A DNA stretch of 64,000 nucleotides from an uncultured Lutibacter sp. (GCF_947495725.1 NZ_CANLZZ010000004.1:434001-498000), one strand, 5' to 3'; counted from the stretch's first letter, positions 26,357 through 36,205 are shown. Numbers and translations are program-made. The notes: generated from the sequence alone by a model not told the origin.

Positions 26357-27937
26357 TTATTTCTTCGGTGTAATTTTAAAAGAAAATGCATGATTTCCAA
26401 CTTTTTCTTTTGGAAGTTTAATGGTTAAACCTTTATTATTTCTATTAAATTCTAAATTACCTTCACTTCCTAATAATTGAATTGATTCAATATCAGAAGT
26501 TAATAAATTGTTTCCTTCTTTGAAAGAATGAATAGTAAATTCGTTTCCTTTAGGCCAATCTAAAACTATTGCATAAAGTATGTCTCCTTTTGTAGTAAAA
26601 CGAATATCCTTAGCTGTATTATCTGCGTTTTTCTGTTCGCTTAAATGCCCTTCAACAACCTCAGCATCACCTTCTCCATAAATATCAAAAGTTCTGGTTC
26701 CGTAAATAGCTTCTCCATTAACCTTTAACCATTCACCCATTTCTAATAAACGTTCTTTAACGGGTTCTGGAATTGTTCCATCGGCTCTTGGAGTAATATT
26801 TAATAAAACAGCTCCATTTTTACTAACCACATCCACTAAAAAATCAATTAATCTATTAGTTGTTTTATAATTAGGGTCATCTATATGGCACCAAGCTTTC
26901 CAATCAATTGAGTCATCTGTCAACCAAGGAAAATCTTTCTTTTCACTCATTCTGGCACGCTCCAAATCGTAAACTGCAGAACCTTCCGCAAAGTCGTAAA
27001 ATTTGTAAGTGGCCACAACTTCTTTATTATTTTTTTCGGCGTGATTGTAGTAATACTCTAAGAACTCTTTTCTATGTTCTTCACTAATAACATCCATTTT
27101 GTTATCGAACCAAACTAAATCAGGATCATATTTATTAATGATTTCTTTTAATCTGTTCAACCATTCATCATTAAATTCTTTATCTCCTACGGGATAATAA
27201 CTCGTATCACCATTATCAAGTTGGTGCTTACTTTTTGGCATTTTATTATCTCCTTTTTTTAATTTAGGACCATATAATCCGGCGTATTTTGGGTCTGAAG
27301 CATCAGTAGTTTCATCCCATGTTGGGTACCAACCAAATAACCAGTGACGGTGATAAGTAGCAATAAATTTCATATCACGCTTACGAATTTCTTTAGATAA
27401 TTCACCCATAATATCACGTTTAGGTCCCATATCTTTAGAATCCCATTCTGTTAAATCACTATCCCACATAGCAAAACCATCTGCGTGTTCAGAAACTGGC
27501 CCAGCAAATTTTGCACCTGCTTTTTCAAATAAATCTGCCCATTCTGCTGCATCAAATTTTTCTGCTTTAAACATTGGAATAAAATCTTTGTAACCGAACT
27601 TGTCTAATGTTCCATAAGTTTTTACATGGTAATCATGAATTTCATGTGCTTCACCTTTTCTTGCTTCAGGATTATCTGCATTTACATACATCCAATGTGC
27701 ATACCATTCAGTTTCATGTGCTGGCACAGAATATGGACCCCAATGACAATAAATCCCAAACTTAGCGTCTAAAAACCAATCTGGAGTTTTATGTTTTTTT
27801 AACGATTCCCAATCTGCCGAATACTTACTCTGAACTTGCTCTTCTTTTACTTCTTCTTTTTTCGCATCTCCGCAAGAAATTACCAGTAATATTAAAGCTA
27901 CAACAGCTAATAAATTTGTTAAATAATTTTTAATCAT
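26357..27937 (-). CDS. GH29 alpha-L-fucosidase-like lipoprotein
   Basis: 526 residues; lipoprotein signal ending in LLVISC. GH29 barrel with the N-terminal motif KFGIYCHWGPYSVPAHETEWY, the region HADGFAMWDSDLTEW, and the nucleophile Asp in LVWFDNKMD near residue 276. A C-terminal beta-sandwich follows (about 400-526). GH29 enzymes remove alpha-L-fucose; some PUL members act on alpha-L-galactose of red-algal galactans, a nearly identical sugar, so either is possible. It has an upstream pair of direct repeats and a downstream terminator, so may form its own transcript. The second GH29 (33451-35004) is a paralogue with differing active-site loops. Confidence 0.88.
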   Translation of the reverse strand: MIKNYLTNLLAVVALILLVISCGDAKKEEVKEEQVQSKYSADWESLKKHKTPDWFLDAKFGIYCHWGPYSVPAHETEWYAHWMYVNADNPEARKGEAHEIHDYHVKTYGTLDKFGYKDFIPMFKAEKFDAAEWADLFEKAGAKFAGPVSEHADGFAMWDSDLTEWDSKDMGPKRDIMGELSKEIRKRDMKFIATYHRHWLFGWYPTWDETTDASDPKYAGLYGPKLKKGDNKMPKSKHQLDNGDTSYYPVGDKEFNDEWLNRLKEIINKYDPDLVWFDNKMDVISEEHRKEFLEYYYNHAEKNNKEVVATYKFYDFAEGSAVYDLERARMSEKKDFPWLTDDSIDWKAWCHIDDPNYKTTNRLIDFLVDVVSKNGAVLLNITPRADGTIPEPVKERLLEMGEWLKVNGEAIYGTRTFDIYGEGDAEVVEGHLSEQKNADNTAKDIRFTTKGDILYAIVLDWPKGNEFTIHSFKEGNNLLTSDIESIQLLGSEGNLEFNRNNKGLTIKLPKEKVGNHAFSFKITPKK

Positions 27938-27979
27938 AATACTTATTTTTACACAAAAATATAATACAATCCTTTATAG

Positions 27980-28015
27980 AACTAGAACAATTGAATTAAT
28001 AACTAGCACAATTGA
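27980..28015 (-). promoter_or_regulatory. Direct-repeat operator upstream of GH29
   Basis: AACTAGAACAATTGA (27980-27994) and AACTAGCACAATTGA (28001-28015) differ at one base and start 21 bases apart, two helical turns. They lie 43-78 bases upstream of the GH29 start. The arrangement fits a dimeric AraC-type or hybrid two-component DNA-binding domain. Confidence 0.65.
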
Positions 28016-28046
28016 TTTGTATATAAATCTTTTGTTTATATTTGAA

Positions 28047-30968
28047 CTACTTCCATTCACTTAATTCAAAGGCATTTAACCATATACCTTTATTTCCTTT
28101 TCCGTTGAAATTAATAATTACCGGGTTAGTTCCATCAGCTTTAATTATAATTTCTGATATTCCAGGTAAATCCCATTGCATCTCTTTTCCTTCAGTTATT
28201 TTTGATATTATCTTGTTACCATTAATTGATGAACTTGAAGTTACCATTACTTCTTTTTCATAAGGAAGTTTATAAATTGATTGCGCTCGCATTGTTTCTT
28301 GATTTGGATCCATTAAATCTGAATTTGTTCTAGGAGCATGGTGCCAACTTTTTAGTTTGTAAATTCCTTTAGGTAAATTTTTCAATTCTAAATTCATTCC
28401 ATCTTTATCTATTGAAATAACACCTTCACCAAAAGCAAAACCAAACTTTCCAATAACATTCATTTCGCCTAACCAACGTATAATTCCATTAGAAGAACCA
28501 TTTTTTAATTCTGCCTTAACACCTTTAAAAATTTTGAAAGAATATTCATTTTTAGTTTCATCGTTTCCGTTCCAAGCATTCCAACCAAATTGTAATAATT
28601 GATCTGCAGCACCTAAATCAACTCTTTCTTTAGTAAAATCGTAAATAGGTTTCGCATTTTTCTGAATTTCATTTAAATTATTTGTAATAAGTGAAACAGT
28701 GGAACTGGCCGATTTTAATCCTTTTGATTTAGCAATTACCGTGACTTCACCAATAGTTTTTCCCGCTCTTATTAATGCTGGAGCAACACCATATTCAGTA
28801 AACATTGGGTTTGCATTTATAGCTGTTTTATCTCCTATTATAGTTGCATCTCCTTTTATAGAAAACTTAATTTTTTCTTTAAAATCACTAACTGTACTCC
28901 CATTTTTATCCACCACAGTTGCATAGGCCACAATTATATCATTATTATCGGCAGTAAAAGTTCTTCCTTCTGAATCAATTTTTAATTGAATTGCGTATGG
29001 CTTTCCTGGTGTGGATTTTTTGGTCTCTGCTACTTTTCCACCCTTAAAATGTGCTTTGGCAACTAGTTCACCTTTTTCATAATTAATATTTTTAAAATGA
29101 AAAGGAGCGTGTTTTAAACCAACATAACTTGTATCTTCACTTGGTTTAAGTTTATCTATTAATTTTCCATTTAATAATAATTCTACTTCTGGAGCATTAC
29201 TATAAACAGTAACTTCCTCAGTTCCTTCTTTCCAATCTTCAACTATTTTAACAAAAGGCTCTTTTTTAAATTCGGTTTTGTACCAATCTAATTCAGGTCT
29301 TGGGTATCTAAAAATAGTCATCATACCACTTCTTGTTCTGTCAACTTTATCGTTTGCTCTAGCATGAGTTGGATGAAAAGTGTAATAAGCGTGTGCCGTC
29401 CAAGAAATTATTCCTGTCATTAAAGGATCTCTCATATATGGAGCAACACCCTTTGCTCCGTGTCTTCCTTCCATTGCAAACATAGGCTCTGTTCTATCCC
29501 AAATAAATGGACCATATAGCATATTTGCATTAATATCTGTTAAACCAGAAGTTTGCCAACCTGTCCAACGTGCACCTTGTGATGCTGTTAATCTGGTTGG
29601 ATCTTCTTGTTTTATGGTATTATGTACTCTAGGTACGTAACCACGGTGATTTACACCAGCTCCCCACATAACAATTGAAGGATGATTTCTATGGTTTCTA
29701 ACTAAAATTCTAGCAGCTTTTTCAAGATTATCCCACCAAGCACCATTTTGCGATATTGAAACCCAGGTTGGAGCTTCTTCATAAGCCAAAATACCTAATT
29801 CATCACAAGCATCAAGTAAAGCATTATCATGTGGATAATGTGCAGTTCTAACAATATTAAAGCCGTACTCTTTAAACTGCAACAGATCTTTATAATGAAG
29901 CGTATTTGGAACAGCATCTCCTATATAAGGAAATTGTTGGTGGCGATTTGCACCAATTAGTTTTATAGGTTTGTTATTTAATACAAAACCACGCACCGGA
30001 TCTAGCTCAAATTTTCTTAAACCAATTTTATTTTCAACAAAATCAATTTCTTTTCCATCAATTTTCACAACGCTATTTACTCGATATAAATAAGGTGTAT
30101 CAATATCCCAAAAATGCACATCATCTTCAATGCTTCCAATTTGGTTAAATTGAAATTCTTGTCCACTTTTAATTTCTGAATTATCAACTAGTTTTAAAAC
30201 TACCAATCCTTCTTTATTAATTAATCGAGTAACTAATTCACAATTAACAGCTGTAGAATTTTCATTTTTTATCGAAGTTTTAATATCAATTACAGCATTT
30301 TTATTAACCACATCAATAGTTGGAGTAGTTATGTTTACACCAGAGTTTAACGTTTCCCAATTAAAAGTAACATGTACAGGATTGGTTTCAACTAAATAAA
30401 CATCCCTGTACAATCCGCTGAATTTTACATAATCAAAAGGTCCCGGATCTGGAGGAATAATTTCGTTTCTTCTGTTGTCAACTAATAATGTAATTTGATT
30501 AGTTCCTTTGTTTACAAACTTTGAAATGTCGAAGTGAAACGGAGAGTATCCACCAACTGCAAACTGACCAACATGTTTTCCGTTTACCCATAGGTCTGTA
30601 ACTTGGTGAGCTCCTTCAAACTCTAAAAATATTTTTTTTGAAGTATTGTTAATCTCAATATTTCTTCTGTACCAACCAACTTCTCTATGAAAAATTAATT
30701 GAGTTTTTTCATCTTGTAATCCATCCAATGTAAGTGATGTTAGCTTTAGAGTGTGTGGTACAGTAACAGATTCCCAATTAGAATCATCAACAGAAACTTC
30801 ATAGTTTTTTGCATCTGGATTTCCTAAATGAAATTTCCAATTTTGATTTAAATTTAATTTTGTTCTTTCAGTATTTGGAAACCCAAAAGGTAAATTTTGA
30901 CTAATTAAGTCTGGTATTAACGAAACCAAAAAAAATAATAAAATTGATTTTTGAATAATATTGCGCAT
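28047..30968 (-). CDS. GH2 family enzyme with altered acid/base site
   Basis: 973 residues with signal peptide MRNIIQKSILLFFLVSLIPDLISQ. Domains: jelly roll (TDLWVNGKHVGQF), Ig-like, TIM barrel, further beta domains, and a C-terminal carbohydrate-binding-like domain (about 800-973). The barrel keeps a nucleophile candidate, Glu of AMEGRHGA near residue 499. The acid/base segment reads MWGAGVNHRG near residue 436, where GH2 enzymes have WSxGNE; no Glu is present. It may use another residue or act on a substrate needing no protonation, or could be a binding protein. It is one of five GH2 proteins here and the only one with this change. Function otherwise undetermined. Confidence 0.8.
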   Translation of the reverse strand: MRNIIQKSILLFFLVSLIPDLISQNLPFGFPNTERTKLNLNQNWKFHLGNPDAKNYEVSVDDSNWESVTVPHTLKLTSLTLDGLQDEKTQLIFHREVGWYRRNIEINNTSKKIFLEFEGAHQVTDLWVNGKHVGQFAVGGYSPFHFDISKFVNKGTNQITLLVDNRRNEIIPPDPGPFDYVKFSGLYRDVYLVETNPVHVTFNWETLNSGVNITTPTIDVVNKNAVIDIKTSIKNENSTAVNCELVTRLINKEGLVVLKLVDNSEIKSGQEFQFNQIGSIEDDVHFWDIDTPYLYRVNSVVKIDGKEIDFVENKIGLRKFELDPVRGFVLNNKPIKLIGANRHQQFPYIGDAVPNTLHYKDLLQFKEYGFNIVRTAHYPHDNALLDACDELGILAYEEAPTWVSISQNGAWWDNLEKAARILVRNHRNHPSIVMWGAGVNHRGYVPRVHNTIKQEDPTRLTASQGARWTGWQTSGLTDINANMLYGPFIWDRTEPMFAMEGRHGAKGVAPYMRDPLMTGIISWTAHAYYTFHPTHARANDKVDRTRSGMMTIFRYPRPELDWYKTEFKKEPFVKIVEDWKEGTEEVTVYSNAPEVELLLNGKLIDKLKPSEDTSYVGLKHAPFHFKNINYEKGELVAKAHFKGGKVAETKKSTPGKPYAIQLKIDSEGRTFTADNNDIIVAYATVVDKNGSTVSDFKEKIKFSIKGDATIIGDKTAINANPMFTEYGVAPALIRAGKTIGEVTVIAKSKGLKSASSTVSLITNNLNEIQKNAKPIYDFTKERVDLGAADQLLQFGWNAWNGNDETKNEYSFKIFKGVKAELKNGSSNGIIRWLGEMNVIGKFGFAFGEGVISIDKDGMNLELKNLPKGIYKLKSWHHAPRTNSDLMDPNQETMRAQSIYKLPYEKEVMVTSSSSINGNKIISKITEGKEMQWDLPGISEIIIKADGTNPVIINFNGKGNKGIWLNAFELSEWK

Positions 30969-31135
30969 ATTTATTAGAATTGTTTTATAATTAAATTTCG
31001 AAGATTAAACTTACTCATCTTTACAGATATTGAATACAACATATGTTTTAAAATTTAAATGAATTGTTTATTTAAACAAAAAAGAGATGATTTCTAATGA
31101 AAACACCTCCTTTTTTCACAATTAACACGTTCTGT

Positions 31136-33367
31136 TTAAAAATTCTTTTTTATTGAAATTGATTTTGAAGCTCCTAAATCCAAACTTCTTTGTGAAGGTA
31201 AAGAACCACCAACATAAATGGTATATTCTCCTTCTCTAATAACTTCCTTACCTTCATCATTAAACTGATTAAAGGTTTCTTTTGTTAAATTAAATGTAAT
31301 AGTTTTAGTTTCTCCTGCTTTAATAAATTCGCGATTAAACGATTTTAAATCATAAATAGGATCTTTTTCTCCTGCTAAAGGTGAAGATATATACAGTTGA
31401 ATAACTTCTTCAGAATCAATTTTACCAGTATTTGTAATTTGAGCAGTTACATTAAAATTATTGTCAATTTTTAAGTTACTGTATTCAAAAGAAGTATATG
31501 ATAAACCAAAGCCAAACGGATACAATGGCTCTTTACTCATATATTTATACGTTCTTCCTTTCATATTGTAATCTATATATGGAGGTAATTGATCTACAGA
31601 TTTAGGGAATGTAATTGGTAATTTTCCTGAAGGCGCAACATCACCAAATAAAACATCAGCAACAGCATTTCCACCTTCTTCACCTGGATACCAAACAAAC
31701 AATACGGCTTCAACTAGCTCGTGTAATTCAGGAATTGCAATTGGGCTTCCACCTGTTAACACTAATACTAATGGTTTTTTACTTTTTGCTTTAATTCTTT
31801 TAATAAAATCTATTTGGTTTTTTGGTAATTTAATACTTGTTCTATCTCCTTTGTCACCAGAAGCTAAAGCTTCACCTTCTTCACCTTCTAATAATGCTGA
31901 AATTCCCATTACGGCAATACATACATCTGCATCTCCGGCCTCACCCGTTGTCCAGTCAATAGGATTTACATTATCTCTAAAAGGTAGAACACCCGATTTG
32001 TAATTGATACTTGTACCTGGACTTACTTTACTTACAATACCATCTAAAATAGTTTGAGTACTACTCGTTAATCCGTAATAATTTCCTAATAAAACTTCTT
32101 CGTTAGAAGCATTTGGCCCAACAACATAAACAGTTTTTGTATCTTTTTTTAAAGGTAATACATTGTTTTTGTTTTTTAATAATACAATAGATTTTTGAGC
32201 AACTTCTTTTGCTAATTCTCTATGTTTTTTTGAATCTACAACTTCTGAAGTAATATTATCATATGGATTTGAACCTATTGGATCAAACATTCCTAATTTA
32301 AAACGTGTTAATAAACTTTCCTTCAATCTTTGGTCTATTAATTCAATAGTGATTAATTTTTGCTCTAAAGCACTTTTTAAAACACTATAAACATTTCCGC
32401 AGTTAATAGTTGTACCACTTTTTAATGCCAATGCAGCAGATTCTTCAGCCGTTTGTGTTACCTTATGAAATTTATGAAAATCGCCAATAGCACCACAATC
32501 TGAAACTATGTAACCATCAAACCCCCAATCTTTTCTTAAAATATCTTGTAATAAATATGGGCTACCACAACAAGGAACTCCCAAGGTTCTATTATAAGCT
32601 CCCATAACTCCTTCTACATTTGCTTCTGTTACCAAAGCTTTAAATGCAGGTAAATATGTTTCAAATAAATCTTTTTTATTAACAACAGCATCAAATTCAT
32701 GTCTAAATTCTTCTGGACCAGAATGTACCGCATAATGTTTTGCGCACGCCGCAGCTTTCATATATTTTGAATCGGTTCCTTGTAAACCCTTTACAAAGTT
32801 TACACCAATTCTACTAGTAAGAAATGGATCTTCACCATAAGTTTCTTGACCACGACCCCAGCGAGGATCTCTAAATATATTTACGTTTGGCGACCAAAAT
32901 GTTAAACCTGCATATCTGCTGCGATTGTCAATTTTAATTGCCTCGTTATATTTTGCTCTAGCTTCATCTGAAATTGCAGTTCCAACTCTTAAAATTAATT
33001 CCTCGTCAAAAGTAGCTCCAAATGCAATTGCTTGAGGAAAAACTGTCGCTCTACCATTTCTAGCAACACCGTGTAATGCTTCATTCCACCAATTATATTC
33101 TGGGATATCTAGACGCTCAATTGGAGGACAAATATCCAATAATTGAGATGTTTTTTCCTCTAAAGTCATTTCAGCAATTAATAAATCAACTCTTTCTTCA
33201 TTTGAAAGTGAAAGATTTTGCCATTTAAATTTTGCTTGTACTTGTTCTTGTTCTTGAGTACTAGGTTGATCGTTTTTAGTAGGTTCGTTACAGCTGTAAA
33301 GTGTTACTAATGAAATTGAAGCAACAAGAATATAGCTTCTAATTAACGATAGTTTTTTTAATGCCAT
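31136..33367 (-). CDS. GH3 beta-glycosidase lipoprotein (xylosidase/glucosidase-like)
   Basis: 743 residues; lipoprotein signal ending in VTLYSC. Two-domain GH3 (about 55-400 and 410-620) plus fibronectin III-like C-terminal domain (about 650-735). The nucleophile is Asp in GYIVSDCGAIGDF near residue 289; KHYAVHSGPE and RHEFDA are substrate-binding segments. SDCGAI and GPEEFRHEF are commonest in beta-xylosidase-type members, so xylose is a candidate product; beta-glucosidase activity is the alternative. It follows the GH29 gene at 33451 with a hairpin between. The gap to the next gene downstream (GH2 at 28047-30968) is 167 bases. Confidence 0.85.
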   Translation of the reverse strand: MALKKLSLIRSYILVASISLVTLYSCNEPTKNDQPSTQEQEQVQAKFKWQNLSLSNEERVDLLIAEMTLEEKTSQLLDICPPIERLDIPEYNWWNEALHGVARNGRATVFPQAIAFGATFDEELILRVGTAISDEARAKYNEAIKIDNRSRYAGLTFWSPNVNIFRDPRWGRGQETYGEDPFLTSRIGVNFVKGLQGTDSKYMKAAACAKHYAVHSGPEEFRHEFDAVVNKKDLFETYLPAFKALVTEANVEGVMGAYNRTLGVPCCGSPYLLQDILRKDWGFDGYIVSDCGAIGDFHKFHKVTQTAEESAALALKSGTTINCGNVYSVLKSALEQKLITIELIDQRLKESLLTRFKLGMFDPIGSNPYDNITSEVVDSKKHRELAKEVAQKSIVLLKNKNNVLPLKKDTKTVYVVGPNASNEEVLLGNYYGLTSSTQTILDGIVSKVSPGTSINYKSGVLPFRDNVNPIDWTTGEAGDADVCIAVMGISALLEGEEGEALASGDKGDRTSIKLPKNQIDFIKRIKAKSKKPLVLVLTGGSPIAIPELHELVEAVLFVWYPGEEGGNAVADVLFGDVAPSGKLPITFPKSVDQLPPYIDYNMKGRTYKYMSKEPLYPFGFGLSYTSFEYSNLKIDNNFNVTAQITNTGKIDSEEVIQLYISSPLAGEKDPIYDLKSFNREFIKAGETKTITFNLTKETFNQFNDEGKEVIREGEYTIYVGGSLPSQRSLDLGASKSISIKKNF

Positions 33368-33396
33368 TTTATGATATATTTTTTAAAATAAAAGAA

Positions 33397-33421
33397 GGTA
33401 CATTTAATGTGTAAATGTACC
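33397..33421 (-). terminator. Hairpin after the GH29 gene at 33451-35004
   Basis: GGTACATTTA (33397-33406) pairs with TAAATGTACC (33412-33421), 10 bp with 5-nt loop. T tract on the minus strand is short, so termination may be partial. Confidence 0.45.
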
Positions 33422-33450
33422 CCTTTTAAACAATCAATTCAAAAAAATTA

Positions 33451-35004
33451 TTATATAGAAATACTTATTGTATACGCGAAATCACATGGTTTTTCTGAAG
33501 GCATATTTACAATTAATCCTTCATCAGTTTGTTTCCATTCTATTTTAGAATCACTTCCTAAAACACTAACGTTTTTAATATTTAAATCTTTAACGTATTT
33601 AGAGTTTTTTGCCAGTGATGTAATAACTACTTTTCCATCTTTTGGCCAATCTAAAGCAATGGCATATAATTTATTTCCTTTATGTGTAAAACGAATATCT
33701 TTTGACGAAAGATTTTCATTTCCACCTTCAGAGTGATGTCCTTTTTTAACTTCTGTTGGACCTTCACCAAAAGTTTTCCAATATTTAGTATCGTAAATTG
33801 CTTCACCGTTAATTGCTAACCAATCTCCCATTTGCAATAAAATTTCTTTTTGATCTTCTGGAATAGTTCCGTCAGATTTAGGACCTACATTTAATAATAA
33901 ACATCCGTTTTTAGAAACAATATCAACCAAATCGTCAACCAATTGATTTGCTGTTTTAGATTTCCAGTTAGTTACATAACTCCAAGAGTTTTTTCCAATT
34001 GAAGTATCTGTTTGCCAAGGCAATTTTCTAATACCTGGTAATTTTCCACGTTCTAAGTCGTAAACAACAGTTCCTTCAGGAAAAGCTTCGTGAGAAAAGT
34101 TTTTATCTTGTAAAACAACTTCTTTACCCCACTCAATTCCTTTATTGTAATAGTATGCAGCTAATTGAGGTCTCATATCAGCAAAATCTGGAATGTCTAA
34201 GTAAAAATCGAACCATAAAATATCTGGTTGATAGTTATCAATAACATCTTTTGTTCTTGCCCACCAGCGTTCTTTAAATTTATCTGAAACAGGCTCTCTT
34301 AAATCTTTTCCTTTTGAAGAATATAAATCGGCATATTCAGGATCTGTAGTATCAAAATGATCTTTTTTATTGTAGAAAGACCAGTTGAACGCAAAATGAG
34401 AAGATGTTCCCATTATCATTCCTTTTTCTCTACCCGCTTTAAATAACTCTCCTAATACGTCTCTTTTTGGTCCCATATCATAGGCATTCCAACGTGTAGT
34501 ATTAGATTTGTACATTGCAAAACCATCGTGATGATCGGCTACAGGAATAACATATTTAGCACCAGCTTTTTTAAATAAATCAATCCATTCATTTGCGTTA
34601 AATTTTTCTGCCTTAAACATTGGAATAAAATCTTTGTAACCAAATGTTTTTTGATCTCCCCAATTTTTCTTGTGATGTAAAAATTCTTTAGTTGGACCTT
34701 TTGATCCAGTACCTAATTGCGCATTAAAATTTGCAGTATCCATGTACATTTGTCTCGGATACCATTCCGATCCATAAGCAGGAACTGTATAAGCTCCCCA
34801 ATGAATAAAAATTCCAAATTTTGTTTTATTAAACCATTCTGGATCTTTATAATGTTCTTTAATTGATTCCCAATTTGGTTCATAAGTTAGTTTTTGTTCC
34901 TTAACATCAGCTGTTTCTTTTGATGATTTTTCGCTTGTGTTACATGATACTAAAAGAAAAAGTGTAGCAAGGATACTTAATACTAGTGCTTTGGTTGGTT
35001 TCAT
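33451..35004 (-). CDS. GH29 alpha-L-fucosidase-like lipoprotein, second copy
   Basis: 517 residues; lipoprotein signal ending in LLVSC. GH29 core with KFGIFIHWGAYTVPAYGSEWY, HHDGFAMYKSNTTRW and the nucleophile Asp in ILWFDFYLD near residue 264; C-terminal beta-sandwich from about 400. Compared with the other GH29 (26357-27937) it has a longer loop near residues 95-112 and different residues after the nucleophile, suggesting a different linkage or neighbour sugar. Expected product is L-fucose, or L-galactose if the polymer is a red-algal galactan. Preceded by an operator-like element at 35076-35103. Confidence 0.88.
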   Translation of the reverse strand: MKPTKALVLSILATLFLLVSCNTSEKSSKETADVKEQKLTYEPNWESIKEHYKDPEWFNKTKFGIFIHWGAYTVPAYGSEWYPRQMYMDTANFNAQLGTGSKGPTKEFLHHKKNWGDQKTFGYKDFIPMFKAEKFNANEWIDLFKKAGAKYVIPVADHHDGFAMYKSNTTRWNAYDMGPKRDVLGELFKAGREKGMIMGTSSHFAFNWSFYNKKDHFDTTDPEYADLYSSKGKDLREPVSDKFKERWWARTKDVIDNYQPDILWFDFYLDIPDFADMRPQLAAYYYNKGIEWGKEVVLQDKNFSHEAFPEGTVVYDLERGKLPGIRKLPWQTDTSIGKNSWSYVTNWKSKTANQLVDDLVDIVSKNGCLLLNVGPKSDGTIPEDQKEILLQMGDWLAINGEAIYDTKYWKTFGEGPTEVKKGHHSEGGNENLSSKDIRFTHKGNKLYAIALDWPKDGKVVITSLAKNSKYVKDLNIKNVSVLGSDSKIEWKQTDEGLIVNMPSEKPCDFAYTISISI

Positions 35005-35075
35005 TTGTTGGTTGATTTTCTATTTTAATAATTTCATTCTGTAAATTTCATTATAATTGAGCAATTAAAAAGAAA

Positions 35076-35103
35076 CTATTGTTTAAAAACTAACAACAAT
35101 TGA
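35076..35103 (-). promoter_or_regulatory. Operator-like element upstream of GH29
   Basis: CTATTGTTTAAA begins at 35076 and AACTAACAACAATTGA spans 35088-35103; the ATTG cores are 21 bases apart, as at 26255-26281. It is 72-99 bases upstream of the GH29 start. Confidence 0.5.
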
Positions 35104-35152
35104 GTTATTTATGGTTTATAATAAAGCTATTCATAAATGCTTACTCACAACC

Positions 35153-35183
35153 ATAAAAAAAGCTCGTAAAATTTACGAGCTTT
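35153..35183 (-). terminator. Terminator after the type IX-secreted protein gene
   Basis: AAAGCTCGTAAA (35159-35170) and TTTACGAGCTTT (35172-35183) are inverted copies; on the minus strand a run of T follows. It closes the gene at 35208-36035. Confidence 0.75.
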
Positions 35184-35207
35184 ATAAAAAAACTAAATTT
35201 ATGTAAG

Positions 35208-36035
35208 TTAATTTTTAATTATTTTTCTATTCAAACCGTTGTTCGATTGTAAAAAGTATATTCCTTTCGATAGATCTGAAATATCTATAGAATCTAGAGC
35301 ACTAAAACTTTTTAATTCTTGCCCTAAAACATTATGGATAGTTATGGTTTCAACATCTTTTAAATCAGAAATAAAAATCTTTCCAGTTGTAGGGTTTGGA
35401 TACATTTTAATATGTCTTAATGAAATATCTTCAATAGATAAAGTTGATGATGATAATTGCAAAATATCATCAATATAATAAATGTCTCCATCGTAAGTTC
35501 CTGTGGCATTAAATTTAAAATCTAATCTACTCAAATAACCTGGTTCTGCACCAGCGGCAGTTACACCATCCGATTGAAGCAAAGCATTTGAGAAATCAAA
35601 TTCAACCTCGTACCAAGTATTTAAACTTACAGTAAAAGTTTGAACTTCTGTAATGTATCGAATACTACTAAACCAAGGCTCAAGCTGAATATTAACAGAG
35701 GTTTCATTTGCTGAGAAAAATTTGAATTTATAAAAAGTCCCATTAGCAGAACCATAAGTTCCTCCTGGGTTGTTTATAGCAATCCACCTCCAACCAGGAG
35801 CTGTATCAGTCAATGTAATTTGAAACGCAGTTGCACTAGTGTTTATACCACTGGTCACTGGGTTTGAGGCATTTACTGCTGTAGCTTGAGCATCTGTACC
35901 GGCCCTTACTATAGGAGTTAACGTGGATGATTCAAAATCTTGTGAATACTGTGCATGTGTAAAATTTGTAGTCGCTAGGCAAAAAACAAATATTAATAAC
36001 CTTTTTATAAGTACTAAAGAAATTTTCTGATTCAT
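35208..36035 (-). CDS. Type IX-secreted putative carbohydrate-binding protein
   Basis: 275 residues. Signal peptide ends at NFTHAQ (about 29). Residues 30-195 look like a jelly-roll carbohydrate-binding module (many aromatic residues, closing with YYIDDIL). Residues 205-275 are a type A secretion/sorting domain: MYPNPTTGKIFI, then GIYFLQSN and a basic end (RKIIKN). So it is exported by the type IX system and probably fixed to or released from the surface. No catalytic motif is seen; a glycan-binding role is inferred from its place right after the SusCDE genes. It has its own terminator on each side, so it is a separate transcript. Confidence 0.75.
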   Translation of the reverse strand: MNQKISLVLIKRLLIFVFCLATTNFTHAQYSQDFESSTLTPIVRAGTDAQATAVNASNPVTSGINTSATAFQITLTDTAPGWRWIAINNPGGTYGSANGTFYKFKFFSANETSVNIQLEPWFSSIRYITEVQTFTVSLNTWYEVEFDFSNALLQSDGVTAAGAEPGYLSRLDFKFNATGTYDGDIYYIDDILQLSSSTLSIEDISLRHIKMYPNPTTGKIFISDLKDVETITIHNVLGQELKSFSALDSIDISDLSKGIYFLQSNNGLNRKIIKN

Positions 36036-36148
36036 AAAAAAAATAATTGATTGGTTGACAACTGTTTACAAGAATAGATAAAATATTCAAATTTAAATAG
36101 CAACGATTAATTAAAAAAGTATAACAATAAGGTTATATCATAAATTAA

Positions 36149-36180
36149 AAAGCCCATTTGTAATTATACAAATGGGCTTT
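36149..36180 (-). terminator. Terminator of the susCDE-type operon
   Basis: 14-bp perfect stem (36149-36162 with 36167-36180), 4-nt loop, T-rich on the minus strand; 26 bases after the stop of the SusE-position gene. Confidence 0.85.
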
Positions 36181-36205
36181 AAAAATCCAAACTTTAATCT
36201 ACTTG

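Noticed and set aside
28047-30968. Loss of the acid/base Glu in the 973-residue GH2 as a sequencing or frame error
   Set aside because: The frame is intact on both sides and the motif region (WGAGVNHRG) is otherwise well formed, so substitution is more likely than an indel.
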